From positions 1 through 64,000 of the forward strand of contig JACBYF010000004.1 in assembly GCA_013415235.1 (NCBI GenBank): a DNA stretch of 64,000 nt, in the 5' to 3' direction. The position numbers and the translations under genes are program-made. The notes under the pieces are model-generated. The model did no database searches. It saw nothing but the letters and a program-made list of their open reading frames with translations, and had not been told where the DNA came from. The stretch comes from Gemelliphila palaticanis (lineage in GTDB: Bacteria > Bacillota > Bacilli > Staphylococcales > Gemellaceae). Shown here piece after piece: positions 26,645 to 34,978 of the stretch. Each line of letters begins with the position of its first letter. The stretch's first letter is position 1.

Positions 26645-27721
26645 ATGAAAAAGTTATTAGTAGGAGCAATTTCAATTATAATTATATGTATTTTAATGTT
26701 AGAAAGTAGAACATATATAAATCCTTCTCAAGCAGGTGCTGAAAATACACTTACTATTTTTAACTGGGGTGAGTATATTGATCCGGAGTTAATTGAGAAG
26801 TTTGAGGAAGAAACAGGTATTTCTGTTATTTATGAAACTTTTGATTCTAATGAAGCCTTGCTGACTAAGTTACAGTCAGGGTCTACATCGTATGATATTG
26901 TAGTACCATCAGATTATATGATAAAAAAAATGAAAGATATGGATTTACTTAAGAAAATAGATAAGAGTAAAATAGAAAATTTTTCTAACTTAAATCCAGA
27001 TTTAATATATTTAAGTTTTGATCCAAATAATGATTATTCTATACCTTATTTTTGGGGGACATTAGGAATAGTTTATAACACAAAACTTGTTGATGAAGAT
27101 ATGACTTTTAAAGACTGGAATGAACTTTGGGATGATAGATTAAAAAATGAAATATTACTTGTTGATGGAGCAAGAGAAATGTTAGGGATAGCTCTTCAAT
27201 CTGATGGTTATTCAGTAAATGAAACAGATGAAGTTAGGTTGAAACTTGCAGAGAAAAAACTTGAATTAATGGGAAAAAATGTTAAGGCAATAAATAACGA
27301 TGAAAAAACGATGTTAATGTCTAATAATGAAGCTAAAGTTGCAGTAACATTTTCAGGGAATGCGGCAGCGATGCTAGCAGAAAACGAAGATTTGGTATAT
27401 TCAGTACCTAAGGCAGGAAGTAATATATGGTTCGATAATATGGCTATTCCAAAAGTTTCTAAGAACACAGAGGCAGCATATAAATTTATTAATTTTATGC
27501 TTAGTGTAGAAAATGCAGCAAAAAATGCTGAATTTATAGGTTATTCTACACCAGTATTAGGAGCATTAGAGTTACTTCCAGAAGAAGTTAGAAATGATGA
27601 ACAACTGTATCCTAAAGAAGAAACATTAAAAAAACTAGAAGTTTATGAATCTCAAGCACAAAAAATAGTTCAATTACAGAATGATTTATTTTTAGAATTT
27701 AAAATAAATATAAGTAGATAA
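26645..27721 (+). CDS. potD: Spermidine/putrescine-binding protein PotD
   Basis: The 358-residue protein has an N-terminal hydrophobic export segment (about 3-21) and then TIFNWGEYIDPELI, the canonical start of mature PotD-like proteins, with later SYDIVVPSDYMI and NMAIPK. It captures polyamines outside the membrane. No clear lipobox was found: the only early Cys (IICILML) lacks the usual Gly/Ala before it, so it may stay attached as an uncleaved anchor. It is the last gene of the operon. Confidence 0.93.
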   Translation: MKKLLVGAISIIIICILMLESRTYINPSQAGAENTLTIFNWGEYIDPELIEKFEEETGISVIYETFDSNEALLTKLQSGSTSYDIVVPSDYMIKKMKDMDLLKKIDKSKIENFSNLNPDLIYLSFDPNNDYSIPYFWGTLGIVYNTKLVDEDMTFKDWNELWDDRLKNEILLVDGAREMLGIALQSDGYSVNETDEVRLKLAEKKLELMGKNVKAINNDEKTMLMSNNEAKVAVTFSGNAAAMLAENEDLVYSVPKAGSNIWFDNMAIPKVSKNTEAAYKFINFMLSVENAAKNAEFIGYSTPVLGALELLPEEVRNDEQLYPKEETLKKLEVYESQAQKIVQLQNDLFLEFKINISR

Positions 27722-27753
27722 AATATAAGTAGTTTTATCTACTTATATTTATG
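27706..27753 (+). terminator. Terminator overlapping the potD stop codon
   Basis: An 18-bp perfect stem (27706-27723 with 27733-27750) encloses a 9-base loop. The 5' arm includes the last codons and stop of potD. The T tract after the stem is short, so termination may be partial or the hairpin may protect the mRNA end. Confidence 0.75.
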
Positions 27754-27778
27754 TATATAGATAATTAAAGGAGAAAAT

Positions 27779-29791
27779 ATGAGCAATATATATATAAATA
27801 AATTAAATAATTATGTAGAAAAAATAAATACGGGTTATTCTTTTGATATATCAAAAAGCCTTTTAAAGTATAAAACTAATAAAGATTTAGGTTATAGAAC
27901 TGCTGGATCAAAAGCAGAACACGAAGCTGCAGAATATTTATTTACAGAAATGATAAAATTAGGTCTTACAAATGTAAAAAAAGAAAAATTTTATTTAGAT
28001 GGGTGGACTTTTGAAAAAGCTGAAATGACTTTTAACTATGAGGGTAAATATAATAATTTTATTTTAGGAGGGTATCAAACTAATTTTGATACAAAAGGAA
28101 AAAAGAAATACGAAATTGTTTATTTAAATAAAGGGACTAAAAAAGATTATAGAGAAATAGATATAAAAGATAAGTTAGTTTTAATTGATATTAATCAAAA
28201 AGATGAGTGGTGGGTTAATTATCCTGCGTTACAAGCTAATTATAAAGGAGCTGCAGGAGTAATAGTAGCCCAGTCAGAAGGTTTTAGTGAAGTTAATGAT
28301 GATGCTCTTAATGCTAATGATATAATAGGTCCTGATTATGCTCATATTTTATCTATAACAAATAGAGATGCTAATATTTTAAAAGAAATACTATTTAGTA
28401 ACAATAATTCTTTTGAAGTATATTTAGATGTAAAATCAAGTGTAGAAAAAAATACTATTGCTTATAATGTAACAGGAGAGATTGAAGGAGAAGACAAAGA
28501 TAGTTATATAATATATTCTTCACATTATGATGCTTATTTTGATGGATTTCAAGATAATGCGACAGCTGTAGGAATAATGTATGGTATAGCAAAAGCATTT
28601 GTCGATAGTGGATATAAACCTAAAAGAACACTTATTTTTACTGCTTTAGCAGCAGAAGAATGGGGAACAAGTAATACCAGATATGATTGGTCTACAGGAG
28701 CTTATAATGAGGTTTTTAATATAAACAGACATTGGCAAGGTAAGGCAGTACTTAATATTAATTTTGAGTTACCAGCATTTTTACATAATCCTTTTGACGA
28801 AATAACAGCAGGATATGAGTTAGAAGAATATCTTAACAATTTTGTAAATACAATTCCCGCAGTGAAAGATGCATATACAGAATCAACTAAAGTACTAACA
28901 CCTTTAACTACGTGGGCAGATGACTGGTCTTTTTCAATAGGAGGGATACCTGCTGTAAGAAATGATTTTACTAGTTCTAAATTTAGAGAAACGCATTATC
29001 ACACTAATTTTGATAATGTAGACACATATAATGAGAGAGTATTTTATCATCACCATTTACTTTACGGAGCACTAGCTATAAATTACGATATGTTAGCAGT
29101 AGCACCTTTAGATTTTACAAATACTATTTCTAAAATAAAAAGTAGTTTACTAGAGTATAAAAATGTTATAAATACAAGCAATAATGATTTAATAGTTTTA
29201 CTTGATAAATTGTTGATTAAATTATCAACTTTAACATCAAATATAGGACAAACTAATAAAGACTATTTAAAACTTATATATGAAGATATTGACAAAGCCA
29301 ATGTTTTTTATAATAATAGTCAAGAATTAAATAAAAAAGTCTTATCTTTATTTAGATACTTTCAGGACAACTTTTTACGACTTAATTGGGAAGATGAACC
29401 TATCTTTCCTCATGAGCAACTATGTAAAAATATAAATAATTTGAATAATGCGATAAATTCATTAGAAAAAAACGATATTAACAAGGCTTATGATTATATT
29501 TTCCAAATAGATAATAATTATTTAGCATACAACTTTGATAAATTTGTTTGGGATTACTTTAATAATTATGTTTTAGATGCATCTCCAGAAAAGCTAATGT
29601 GGGGTAATGGTAGGATAGTTAGTCATTGTGATTTATATGAGTTAATTAATTTACTAGATAATAATAAAAATACAGACTATACTATAGAAATTGATATGTT
29701 AAAAGGTAAGTTAGAAGAGGAATATAAAAAGTTAGATAATATTTTAATTGAAGAAATAAACAATTTAAATAAAGTTTTTGATTTAATATAA
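27779..29791 (+). CDS. M28 family metallopeptidase with PA domain
   Basis: The 670-residue protein contains a PA-type insert (about 120-210) and an M28 zinc peptidase domain (about 230-430). Metal ligands look intact: SSHYDAYFDGFQDNA, AAEEWGTS, NINFEL and THYHTNFDN. A helical C-terminal region of about 220 residues has no family that I recognise. There is no signal peptide, so it may act in the cytoplasm on peptides. Preceded by AAAGGAG and followed by a strong terminator, it appears to be a single-gene unit after the pot operon. Confidence 0.88.
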   Translation: MSNIYINKLNNYVEKINTGYSFDISKSLLKYKTNKDLGYRTAGSKAEHEAAEYLFTEMIKLGLTNVKKEKFYLDGWTFEKAEMTFNYEGKYNNFILGGYQTNFDTKGKKKYEIVYLNKGTKKDYREIDIKDKLVLIDINQKDEWWVNYPALQANYKGAAGVIVAQSEGFSEVNDDALNANDIIGPDYAHILSITNRDANILKEILFSNNNSFEVYLDVKSSVEKNTIAYNVTGEIEGEDKDSYIIYSSHYDAYFDGFQDNATAVGIMYGIAKAFVDSGYKPKRTLIFTALAAEEWGTSNTRYDWSTGAYNEVFNINRHWQGKAVLNINFELPAFLHNPFDEITAGYELEEYLNNFVNTIPAVKDAYTESTKVLTPLTTWADDWSFSIGGIPAVRNDFTSSKFRETHYHTNFDNVDTYNERVFYHHHLLYGALAINYDMLAVAPLDFTNTISKIKSSLLEYKNVINTSNNDLIVLLDKLLIKLSTLTSNIGQTNKDYLKLIYEDIDKANVFYNNSQELNKKVLSLFRYFQDNFLRLNWEDEPIFPHEQLCKNINNLNNAINSLEKNDINKAYDYIFQIDNNYLAYNFDKFVWDYFNNYVLDASPEKLMWGNGRIVSHCDLYELINLLDNNKNTDYTIEIDMLKGKLEEEYKKLDNILIEEINNLNKVFDLI

Positions 29792-29797
29792 TATTAT

Positions 29798-29866
29798 AAA
29801 AAATGAGATGATTAGAAAATATAAATATCAATAATGTATTTTTGATTCTAACCATCTCATTTTTGT
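29798..29866. terminator. Bidirectional terminator between convergent genes
   Basis: AAAATGAGATGATTAGAA pairs (one mismatch) with TTCTAACCATCTCATTTT around a long AT loop, with T run on the + side and A run before it. It serves the M28 peptidase gene and the leftward thioesterase gene. Confidence 0.8.
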
Positions 29867-29882
29867 TTTCTGTAATTAACAT

Positions 29883-30275
29883 TTAAGACAATTTTATTAA
29901 AAACTTTTCCCTATTAACAATAACTCTAGTATGTTCAGCATCACCTATTTTACTTGAATTACCTTCTTCTGAAATTTCATATGCTTCAATTAAGAATACT
30001 ACAATTTTGTCTTTTATTATATTGTTTATTTTTGATATTATTTTCACACTATATCCTAATTTTGTAGGTTTTAAGTGATTAATATTTATATTACTTCCCA
30101 CACTTGTAAATTCAGAAGATATATATTTATTAATTAAATCTCTTGAAGTTTCTTCCATATATGCAACTAACATAGGCGTAGAAAGTACTTCTAAATCACC
30201 GCTTCCAAGTTCTATAGCGCTATGATTATTTTTTACAATAAAAGATTTCTCTAATTCTTTATTTAAAATTTCCAT
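29883..30275 (-). CDS. Hotdog-fold thioesterase, FlK-like
   Basis: The 130-residue protein resembles the fluoroacetyl-CoA thioesterase (FlK) group: NHSAIELGSGDLEVLSTPMLVAYMEETS, with the active-site-type Glu in MEET and a conserved HLKPTKLGYSV strand. Members hydrolyse short acyl-CoA esters, but the physiological substrate is unknown for most. It is transcribed leftward, 14 bases after the Nudix gene, and ends at the shared terminator. A GGAG site precedes the ATG. Confidence 0.8.
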   Translation of the reverse strand: MEILNKELEKSFIVKNNHSAIELGSGDLEVLSTPMLVAYMEETSRDLINKYISSEFTSVGSNININHLKPTKLGYSVKIISKINNIIKDKIVVFLIEAYEISEEGNSSKIGDAEHTRVIVNREKFLIKLS

Positions 30276-30289
30276 ATAAAAACTCCTTA

Positions 30290-30763
30290 TTAGTAAAATA
30301 TAACATTATAATCTTTTAAATTTTTATTTTCATATACAAATTTAGCAGAAAAAAATGGTTTGTTTTTTATTATCCATTCTAGAAAAACAAAATCTCCTTC
30401 CCAAGTATTAATTTTTTTATCTAGTATATCTTGTTTTTTTATCCACATAAGATCTCCTTCGGAACAATCATTTGTTATTGTTCCAGAAAAATTTTCACAA
30501 GTAAATACATATGTGTACCAATTTGTATTTTCTTCAAAATCAGGGAAAGTAATTATACCCCTTAATTGTGGATTAGTTATATCTAAATCTGTTTCTTCTT
30601 TAACTTCTCTAATAATACATTCTTCGGGAGTTTCCCCCTCTTCTATTTTACCTCCTACACTTATAATAAAATTTTGATGAACATCGTTTTCTTTTTTATT
30701 TCTTTTTAACATTAAAAAAGAATCACCATTGTCTATGTAGCACATACTTCCTAATTTAAACAA
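30290..30763 (-). CDS. Nudix hydrolase
   Basis: The Nudix box GGKIEEGETPEECIIREVKEET matches GX5EX7REUXEE exactly, within about 157 residues. The longest frame starts at 30775, but that TTG overlaps the GGAGG ribosome site (30769-30773); the TTG at 30763 is well spaced from it and is preferred. The opening MFKLGSMCYIDNGDSFLMLKRN and the box resemble MutT/8-oxo-dGTPase-type proteins, though substrate cannot be read from the sequence. It lies upstream of the thioesterase gene. Confidence 0.88.
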   Translation of the reverse strand: MFKLGSMCYIDNGDSFLMLKRNKKENDVHQNFIISVGGKIEEGETPEECIIREVKEETDLDITNPQLRGIITFPDFEENTNWYTYVFTCENFSGTITNDCSEGDLMWIKKQDILDKKINTWEGDFVFLEWIIKNKPFFSAKFVYENKNLKDYNVIFY

Positions 30764-30778
30764 AATTACCTCCAATAA

Positions 30779-30804
30779 TAAAAAAGAACTGTCTAACAGT
30801 TCTT
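30779..30804 (-). terminator. Leftward hairpin between the YjzD-like and Nudix genes
   Basis: Read on the minus strand, AAGAACTGT-TAG-ACAGTTCTT is followed by TTTTTT. It overlaps the stop of the small membrane protein gene. Since no promoter fits between it and the Nudix gene, it is probably a partial terminator lowering downstream expression. Confidence 0.75.
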
Positions 30805-30994
30805 AATTTTTCTTAGGTGAACCTATTGCTAAATCTAAAAGTGCAACCCCTAAAGTAAATGTAAGAGATAATATAGCACAATTAGCTAGAGATACACCTT
30901 CGCTAATTCCATTGCTTCCTAATATAGAAGAAACTATAAAAATAGCTATAAAACCGAAAATAAATCCCCAGAATAAAGAAATTAAATATTTCAA
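30803..30994 (-). CDS. Small membrane protein, YjzD-like (DUF2929)
   Basis: The 63-residue protein begins MKYLISLFWGFIFGFIAIFIVSSILG, resembling the DUF2929/YjzD family of Bacilli, with two membrane helices (about 3-24 and 36-56). Function is not known. The ATG follows AAAGGGG on the minus strand. A strong promoter precedes it and a hairpin overlaps its stop codon. The family assignment is from memory of the N-terminal pattern and is moderate. Confidence 0.6.
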   Translation of the reverse strand: MKYLISLFWGFIFGFIAIFIVSSILGSNGISEGVSLANCAILSLTFTLGVALLDLAIGSPKKN

Positions 30995-31026
30995 AACATA
31001 ATACCCCTTTCATTAAATATAATTCT

Positions 31027-31055
31027 ATTATACAACTAAAAAAATAAAGATACAA
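31027..31055 (-). promoter_or_regulatory. Leftward promoter of the YjzD-like/Nudix/thioesterase unit
   Basis: On the minus strand TTGTAT (31055-31050), 17-base spacer, TATAAT (31032-31027). Good sigma-A match, 33 bases before the ATG. Confidence 0.7.
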
Positions 31056-31101
31056 TATAAAATTATGGAAAATAGTGTTATTTTAATACAATGATAAATT
31101 A

Positions 31102-31110
31102 TGCTATAAT
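31102..31110 (+). promoter_or_regulatory. Extended -10 promoter of the larger Nudix gene
   Basis: TGC-TATAAT (31102-31110). The -35 region is poor (TTTAAT at 31083), which an extended -10 can compensate for. Confidence 0.5.
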
Positions 31111-31139
31111 ATATTATCATAGTAAAATAGGAGAATTAT

Positions 31140-32027
31140 ATGTTTAAAAATTTATTAATAGATAGTAAATTAAAAAATCATATTACAAATGAACATATAG
31201 ATTTGTTTAAAAAAAATAAAATAATTATTGAATATATAGATAGCCCACATAAAGTTTATAATAATGAATATATGTTTTTAACAAACGATATAAATAATAT
31301 ATCAGATTATTGTAATAATATTTTTTTAATTAGTAACAGTTATGATATATTAAGTTTAAAAAATGTATTATATATAAATAAAATAGAAGATATAGTAAAA
31401 ATTTATGAAAAGAGTTTTGTTTTCGATTGGGCTATAGAATTGCAGTCAATAGCTCAAAGTACTTTATCTTTTAGTTCAAATGAATTTGAACTTAATAATG
31501 CAAGGCGTTTAAGAGAAATTTCTTGTGAAATGTTAAGTTATAAATATAATTTAGAACAAGAATACTTTAGTGAATTATTTAAATTAGAAAAAGGTTATCA
31601 AACTCCCAAAATTGAAAATAGAGCAGTAGTTTTTAAAAATAATAAATTATTATTAGTAAGAGAAAAAATGGATGGAAAATGGGCATTACCTGGAGGCTAT
31701 CAAGATATAAATAAAACATTAAAAGAAAATATAATAAAAGAATGTTTTGAAGAAGCAGGTGCTGTAGTAAACCCAGAAAAGGTAATAGCATTTCTTAATT
31801 ATAATAATCATCATGATTATAAATTTCCCGGAGGAATGATGAAAGTTTTTGTATTTTGTGATTATATAAGACATATTTTTGAAGATAATATGGAGACTTC
31901 TGAAATAGGATTTTTTGACATAGATAATTTACCTGATTTATCACTTACTAGGAATACTTTTTTACAAATAAAAATGTGTTTTGATTTTATAAAAAATAAA
32001 GATTCTTGGGAAACAATATTTGAATAA
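31140..32027 (+). CDS. Nudix hydrolase with extended N-terminus
   Basis: The 295-residue protein has three parts. Residues about 1-92 are an asparagine-rich segment that I cannot assign. Residues about 95-150 (WAIELQSIAQSTLSFSSNEFELNNARRLREIS) match the helical segment found before the Nudix domain in a Firmicute subgroup. Residues about 158-295 are the Nudix domain, with GGYQDINKTLKENIIKECFEEAG. Members of that subgroup often act on ADP-ribose or related nucleotides, but the substrate is not certain. The downstream membrane protein gene begins close after its stop. Confidence 0.85.
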   Translation: MFKNLLIDSKLKNHITNEHIDLFKKNKIIIEYIDSPHKVYNNEYMFLTNDINNISDYCNNIFLISNSYDILSLKNVLYINKIEDIVKIYEKSFVFDWAIELQSIAQSTLSFSSNEFELNNARRLREISCEMLSYKYNLEQEYFSELFKLEKGYQTPKIENRAVVFKNNKLLLVREKMDGKWALPGGYQDINKTLKENIIKECFEEAGAVVNPEKVIAFLNYNNHHDYKFPGGMMKVFVFCDYIRHIFEDNMETSEIGFFDIDNLPDLSLTRNTFLQIKMCFDFIKNKDSWETIFE

Positions 32028-32043
32028 CTTTATGGAGAACAAA

Positions 32044-32742
32044 ATGAGAATAAAAAAAACGTTATTTAACAATACTTTACCTAGCCACGAACAAATTTTT
32101 TTCGGTCTATTATTAACATTTGTAGGTGGATATTTTGATTCTTATTCTTATATAAACTCAAATGGTATATTTGCTAATGCTCAGACTGGTAATTTAATAT
32201 TTTTTGGAATAGAACTATCTAATAAAAATTATTCAGGAGCATTTAATTATTTACCTTCGATATTTTCATTTGTTATAGGGGTTATATTTAACGAATATAT
32301 AATTAGTAAAAATCAATTTATGAGTATAAAAAGATATATAAATATTTCTTTATTATTTCAAATATTATTATTGATATTCGTATACTTAATTCCGAGTATT
32401 AACTCATTTGATATTAGACCACTTATTATATCTTTTGTTTGTGCTATGCAATTTGATAGCTTTAGAACCATAAATAATATACCTTTTGCTAGTATTTTTT
32501 GTACAGGGAATCTGAGATCTGCTAGCGAGCATATTTTTAAATATTTTATATTAAAAAATAATGCTAGTAAAGTCAAGATATATATATATTTATCACTGAT
32601 AATATTCTTCTTGCTTGGTGTATTTATAGGAGGGGTTCTATCTAACATATTGGGACACTCAGCAATTTTAATTGTTATATTTGTATTAATATTAAATCTT
32701 ATTTTTGCGAGTTTTTATGACATAAAATTTAAGAAAATATAA
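32044..32742 (+). CDS. DUF1275 (YoaK family) membrane protein
   Basis: The frame opens at a TTG within the preceding gene (32020), but GGAG at 32034-32037 supports the ATG at 32044, giving 232 residues. About six membrane helices; GGYFDSYSYINSNGIFANAQTGNLIF near the N-terminus and IPFASIFCTGNLRSASEHIF in the middle are the two DUF1275 landmarks (the pseudo-repeated TGN motif). The family is widespread and of unknown function. It probably shares a transcript with the Nudix gene. Confidence 0.85.
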   Translation: MRIKKTLFNNTLPSHEQIFFGLLLTFVGGYFDSYSYINSNGIFANAQTGNLIFFGIELSNKNYSGAFNYLPSIFSFVIGVIFNEYIISKNQFMSIKRYINISLLFQILLLIFVYLIPSINSFDIRPLIISFVCAMQFDSFRTINNIPFASIFCTGNLRSASEHIFKYFILKNNASKVKIYIYLSLIIFFLLGVFIGGVLSNILGHSAILIVIFVLILNLIFASFYDIKFKKI

Positions 32743-32746
32743 TAAT

Positions 32747-32775
32747 TAGACATAATTTGTTCACAATGTTATAAT
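32747..32775 (+). promoter_or_regulatory. Promoter of the xerD-like/scpAB operon
   Basis: TAGACA (32747-32752), 17-base spacer, TATAAT (32770-32775) with TG one base upstream. Confidence 0.65.
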
Positions 32776-32795
32776 TTATAAAATAAGGAGAATAT

Positions 32796-33698
32796 ATGAA
32801 TCGTAATTTAATTTTAGAATTTGAAGATTTTTTAAATGTAAGAAATAATCTTTCTATTAATACGAAAAAATCTTATTTGCTGGATATTAATCAAATTTTT
32901 ATTTATGTTGACAATAAAGATATTATTAAATGGATATTAGTAGAAGAGAATATAAAAAATTATTTATATAGTCTAGAAAAAAATAATTATTCTAATGCTA
33001 GTATATCAAGAAAAATCTCTACAATAAATTTATTTACAAAATTTTTATATAAATATAAATATATAGATAACATTATAAAATTTGATATTAGTTTATCATC
33101 AAAAAGTATAAATAAATCTAAAGATAATATTATCGATATATTTAGTAGAGAAGAGATAAGTAGTATATTAGATTTTAAAGGCAATGATTTCTTAAGTTTA
33201 CGAGATAAATCTATATTTGAAATAGTATATGCTATAGGAATAAAAGCATCTGACTGTATAAATTTAAAAACAGATGATGTTAATTTGGAAATAGGATATA
33301 TAAAGTATAAAAATACAAGTAATAATTATATAACTACTCCTTTAAATAGAGAGTCATTACAATCTTTAAAGAAATATATATCTAAACGTAAAGAATTAAA
33401 TTTAGAAAACGAATATTTATTTTTATCATCTAGTGGAAATAGTATAACAAGGCAATCTTTTTGGAAGATATTTAAAAAACGTCAGAAACAATTAGGTTTA
33501 AAAAAGGATTTGAATCCAACATCTTACAGAAATTCTTTAGCAGTACATTTATTAGAAGATGGTATAGCCCCTTCAATTGTTCAAGAAATACTAGGTCTTA
33601 AAAGTATTCTTAGTTTAAAATCTTATATAAACAAGGCTGATTCTAATAAGACTAATAAGATATTGTCTATTAATCATCCTAGAAATAAATTAGAATAG
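32796..33698 (+). CDS. XerD-like tyrosine recombinase homologue lacking most catalytic residues
   Basis: The 300-residue protein has the XerC/D layout: SAM-like N-terminal domain (1-90) and a catalytic-type domain (about 115-295). Of the recombinase R-K-H-R-H-Y set, only the second Arg (SYRNS, about 245) and Tyr (SYINK, about 277) remain. The first Arg is Lys (GIKASD, 150), the beta-hairpin Lys is replaced (KNTSNNY), the HxxR His is Thr (PTSYR) and the last His is Leu (LGLKS). It stands in the xerD position before scpA-scpB-rluB. Streptococci have a comparable non-catalytic XerD-like gene beside scpA. A role in DNA binding rather than cutting is inferred. Confidence 0.8.
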   Translation: MNRNLILEFEDFLNVRNNLSINTKKSYLLDINQIFIYVDNKDIIKWILVEENIKNYLYSLEKNNYSNASISRKISTINLFTKFLYKYKYIDNIIKFDISLSSKSINKSKDNIIDIFSREEISSILDFKGNDFLSLRDKSIFEIVYAIGIKASDCINLKTDDVNLEIGYIKYKNTSNNYITTPLNRESLQSLKKYISKRKELNLENEYLFLSSSGNSITRQSFWKIFKKRQKQLGLKKDLNPTSYRNSLAVHLLEDGIAPSIVQEILGLKSILSLKSYINKADSNKTNKILSINHPRNKLE

Positions 33699-33708
33699 TA
33701 GGTATTTT

Positions 33709-34401
33709 ATGTATAAAGTAGATTTAGAAGTATTTCAAGGACCACTTGATTTATTATTACACCTTATAGAAAAAATGGAAATAGATATCCATAATGTATC
33801 TATATTAAAACTAACAGAGAGTTACTTAGAATATATTCACTCTGTTGATGAAATATCTCTAAATAACGCTGAAGAATATATAGTAATGGCATCGACTTTA
33901 ATTCATATGAAAAGTAAGAGTTTATTACCTAAAGAAAATTATTATAACGAAGAAGAATTTAATGAAGAAGATTTAGTTCAGCAGTTGGTAGAGTATAAAA
34001 ACTATAGAGAGCTTTGTTTTAAATTTGAGGAATTAAGAAAAGAAAGGGAAAAGTTTGGAGAAAAATCTGCTAATGATATACCTTTGAATATTTCTCTTTC
34101 AAATATGTCAGTAGAAAGTCTTTATAGTTCTTTTAAAAGAGTTATAAGTAATATAGATTCAGAACAATTAAGTAATGTTCAGATAAAATATAGAAAAGAA
34201 GTGTCGTTGGATCTATTTAAAGATACTATATTAAAACATATAAGTAATAATAAAAGAGTTGTATTAGATGAAATATTAACTAATTATGAAACAAGATATG
34301 AAATAGTAGTAGCTTTTTTATCAATACTAGATTTGATTAGTAAAAATAATATTAATGTTATTGATGAAAATGAAAAAGTCTATTTAGAAATAATATATTA
34401 A
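33709..34401 (+). CDS. scpA: Segregation and condensation protein A (kleisin)
   Basis: The 230-residue protein starts YKVDLEVFQGPLDLLLHLIEKMEIDIHNV, the canonical ScpA N-terminus that binds the SMC neck, followed by the YIVMASTLIHMKSKSLLP helix, and a winged-helix C-terminus that binds the SMC head. With ScpB it bridges the SMC dimer, which condenses and segregates chromosomes. It lies 10 bases after the XerD-like gene and 17 bases before scpB. Confidence 0.96.
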   Translation: MYKVDLEVFQGPLDLLLHLIEKMEIDIHNVSILKLTESYLEYIHSVDEISLNNAEEYIVMASTLIHMKSKSLLPKENYYNEEEFNEEDLVQQLVEYKNYRELCFKFEELRKEREKFGEKSANDIPLNISLSNMSVESLYSSFKRVISNIDSEQLSNVQIKYRKEVSLDLFKDTILKHISNNKRVVLDEILTNYETRYEIVVAFLSILDLISKNNINVIDENEKVYLEIIY

Positions 34402-34418
34402 AGTCTGGAACTGTAAAA

Positions 34419-34964
34419 ATGATATTAGAAGAAACAAAAAAAACATTAGAAGCTTTATTTTTTATAAAAGGAGATGAAGGTATTTCCATAATATTTTTAT
34501 CTGATTTTTTAGAGATTTCCAAAAATGAATCTGAAAATATACTTAATATATTTAGCGAGCAATATAATAGAAATAATGATATATTTGTAATAAAGAAATT
34601 TGGAAATGTTTATAAAATGTTAGTTAAAGATAATATATTTAAAGTAATAAAAGAAAAATTAGAAAATAAAAAACTAGCTAAATTATCAAAGGTATCACTA
34701 GAAACATTAGCAATAATAGCTTATAATCAACCTATTTCTAAAATAGAAATAGATAAGATAAGAGGAGTTAATAGTGATTCTGTTATTAACTCTTTATTAG
34801 ATAAAGAACTAATATATTCTAATAAAGTATCAGATAAAATAGGAAAACCAAAATTATACGAGACAACAAATTTATTTTTAGATATTTTTGGTTTAGAAAG
34901 TTTAGATGAATTACCAAATATAGAAGAAGATAATAAATTGTTAGAAGAATTCTTAAATGAATAG
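34419..34964 (+). CDS. scpB: Segregation and condensation protein B
   Basis: The 181-residue protein has the two winged-helix domains of ScpB. The second contains LAKLSKVSLETLAIIAYNQPISKIEIDKIRGVNSD, the diagnostic segment. A dimer of ScpB binds the central part of ScpA. The tail is acidic. The ribosome site is poor (TGGAACTG), so coupling to scpA is likely. It precedes rluB by 14 bases. Confidence 0.94.
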   Translation: MILEETKKTLEALFFIKGDEGISIIFLSDFLEISKNESENILNIFSEQYNRNNDIFVIKKFGNVYKMLVKDNIFKVIKEKLENKKLAKLSKVSLETLAIIAYNQPISKIEIDKIRGVNSDSVINSLLDKELIYSNKVSDKIGKPKLYETTNLFLDIFGLESLDELPNIEEDNKLLEEFLNE

Positions 34965-34978
34965 GAGAAAATAACACA

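Noticed and set aside
30360..30677. 105-residue + strand frame
   Set aside because: Antisense to the leftward Nudix gene, whose Nudix box is exact.
32796..33698. Phage or integrative-element integrase
   Set aside because: The protein aligns with XerD, sits in the conserved xerD-scpAB place, lacks catalytic residues, and no attachment sites or cargo genes surround it.
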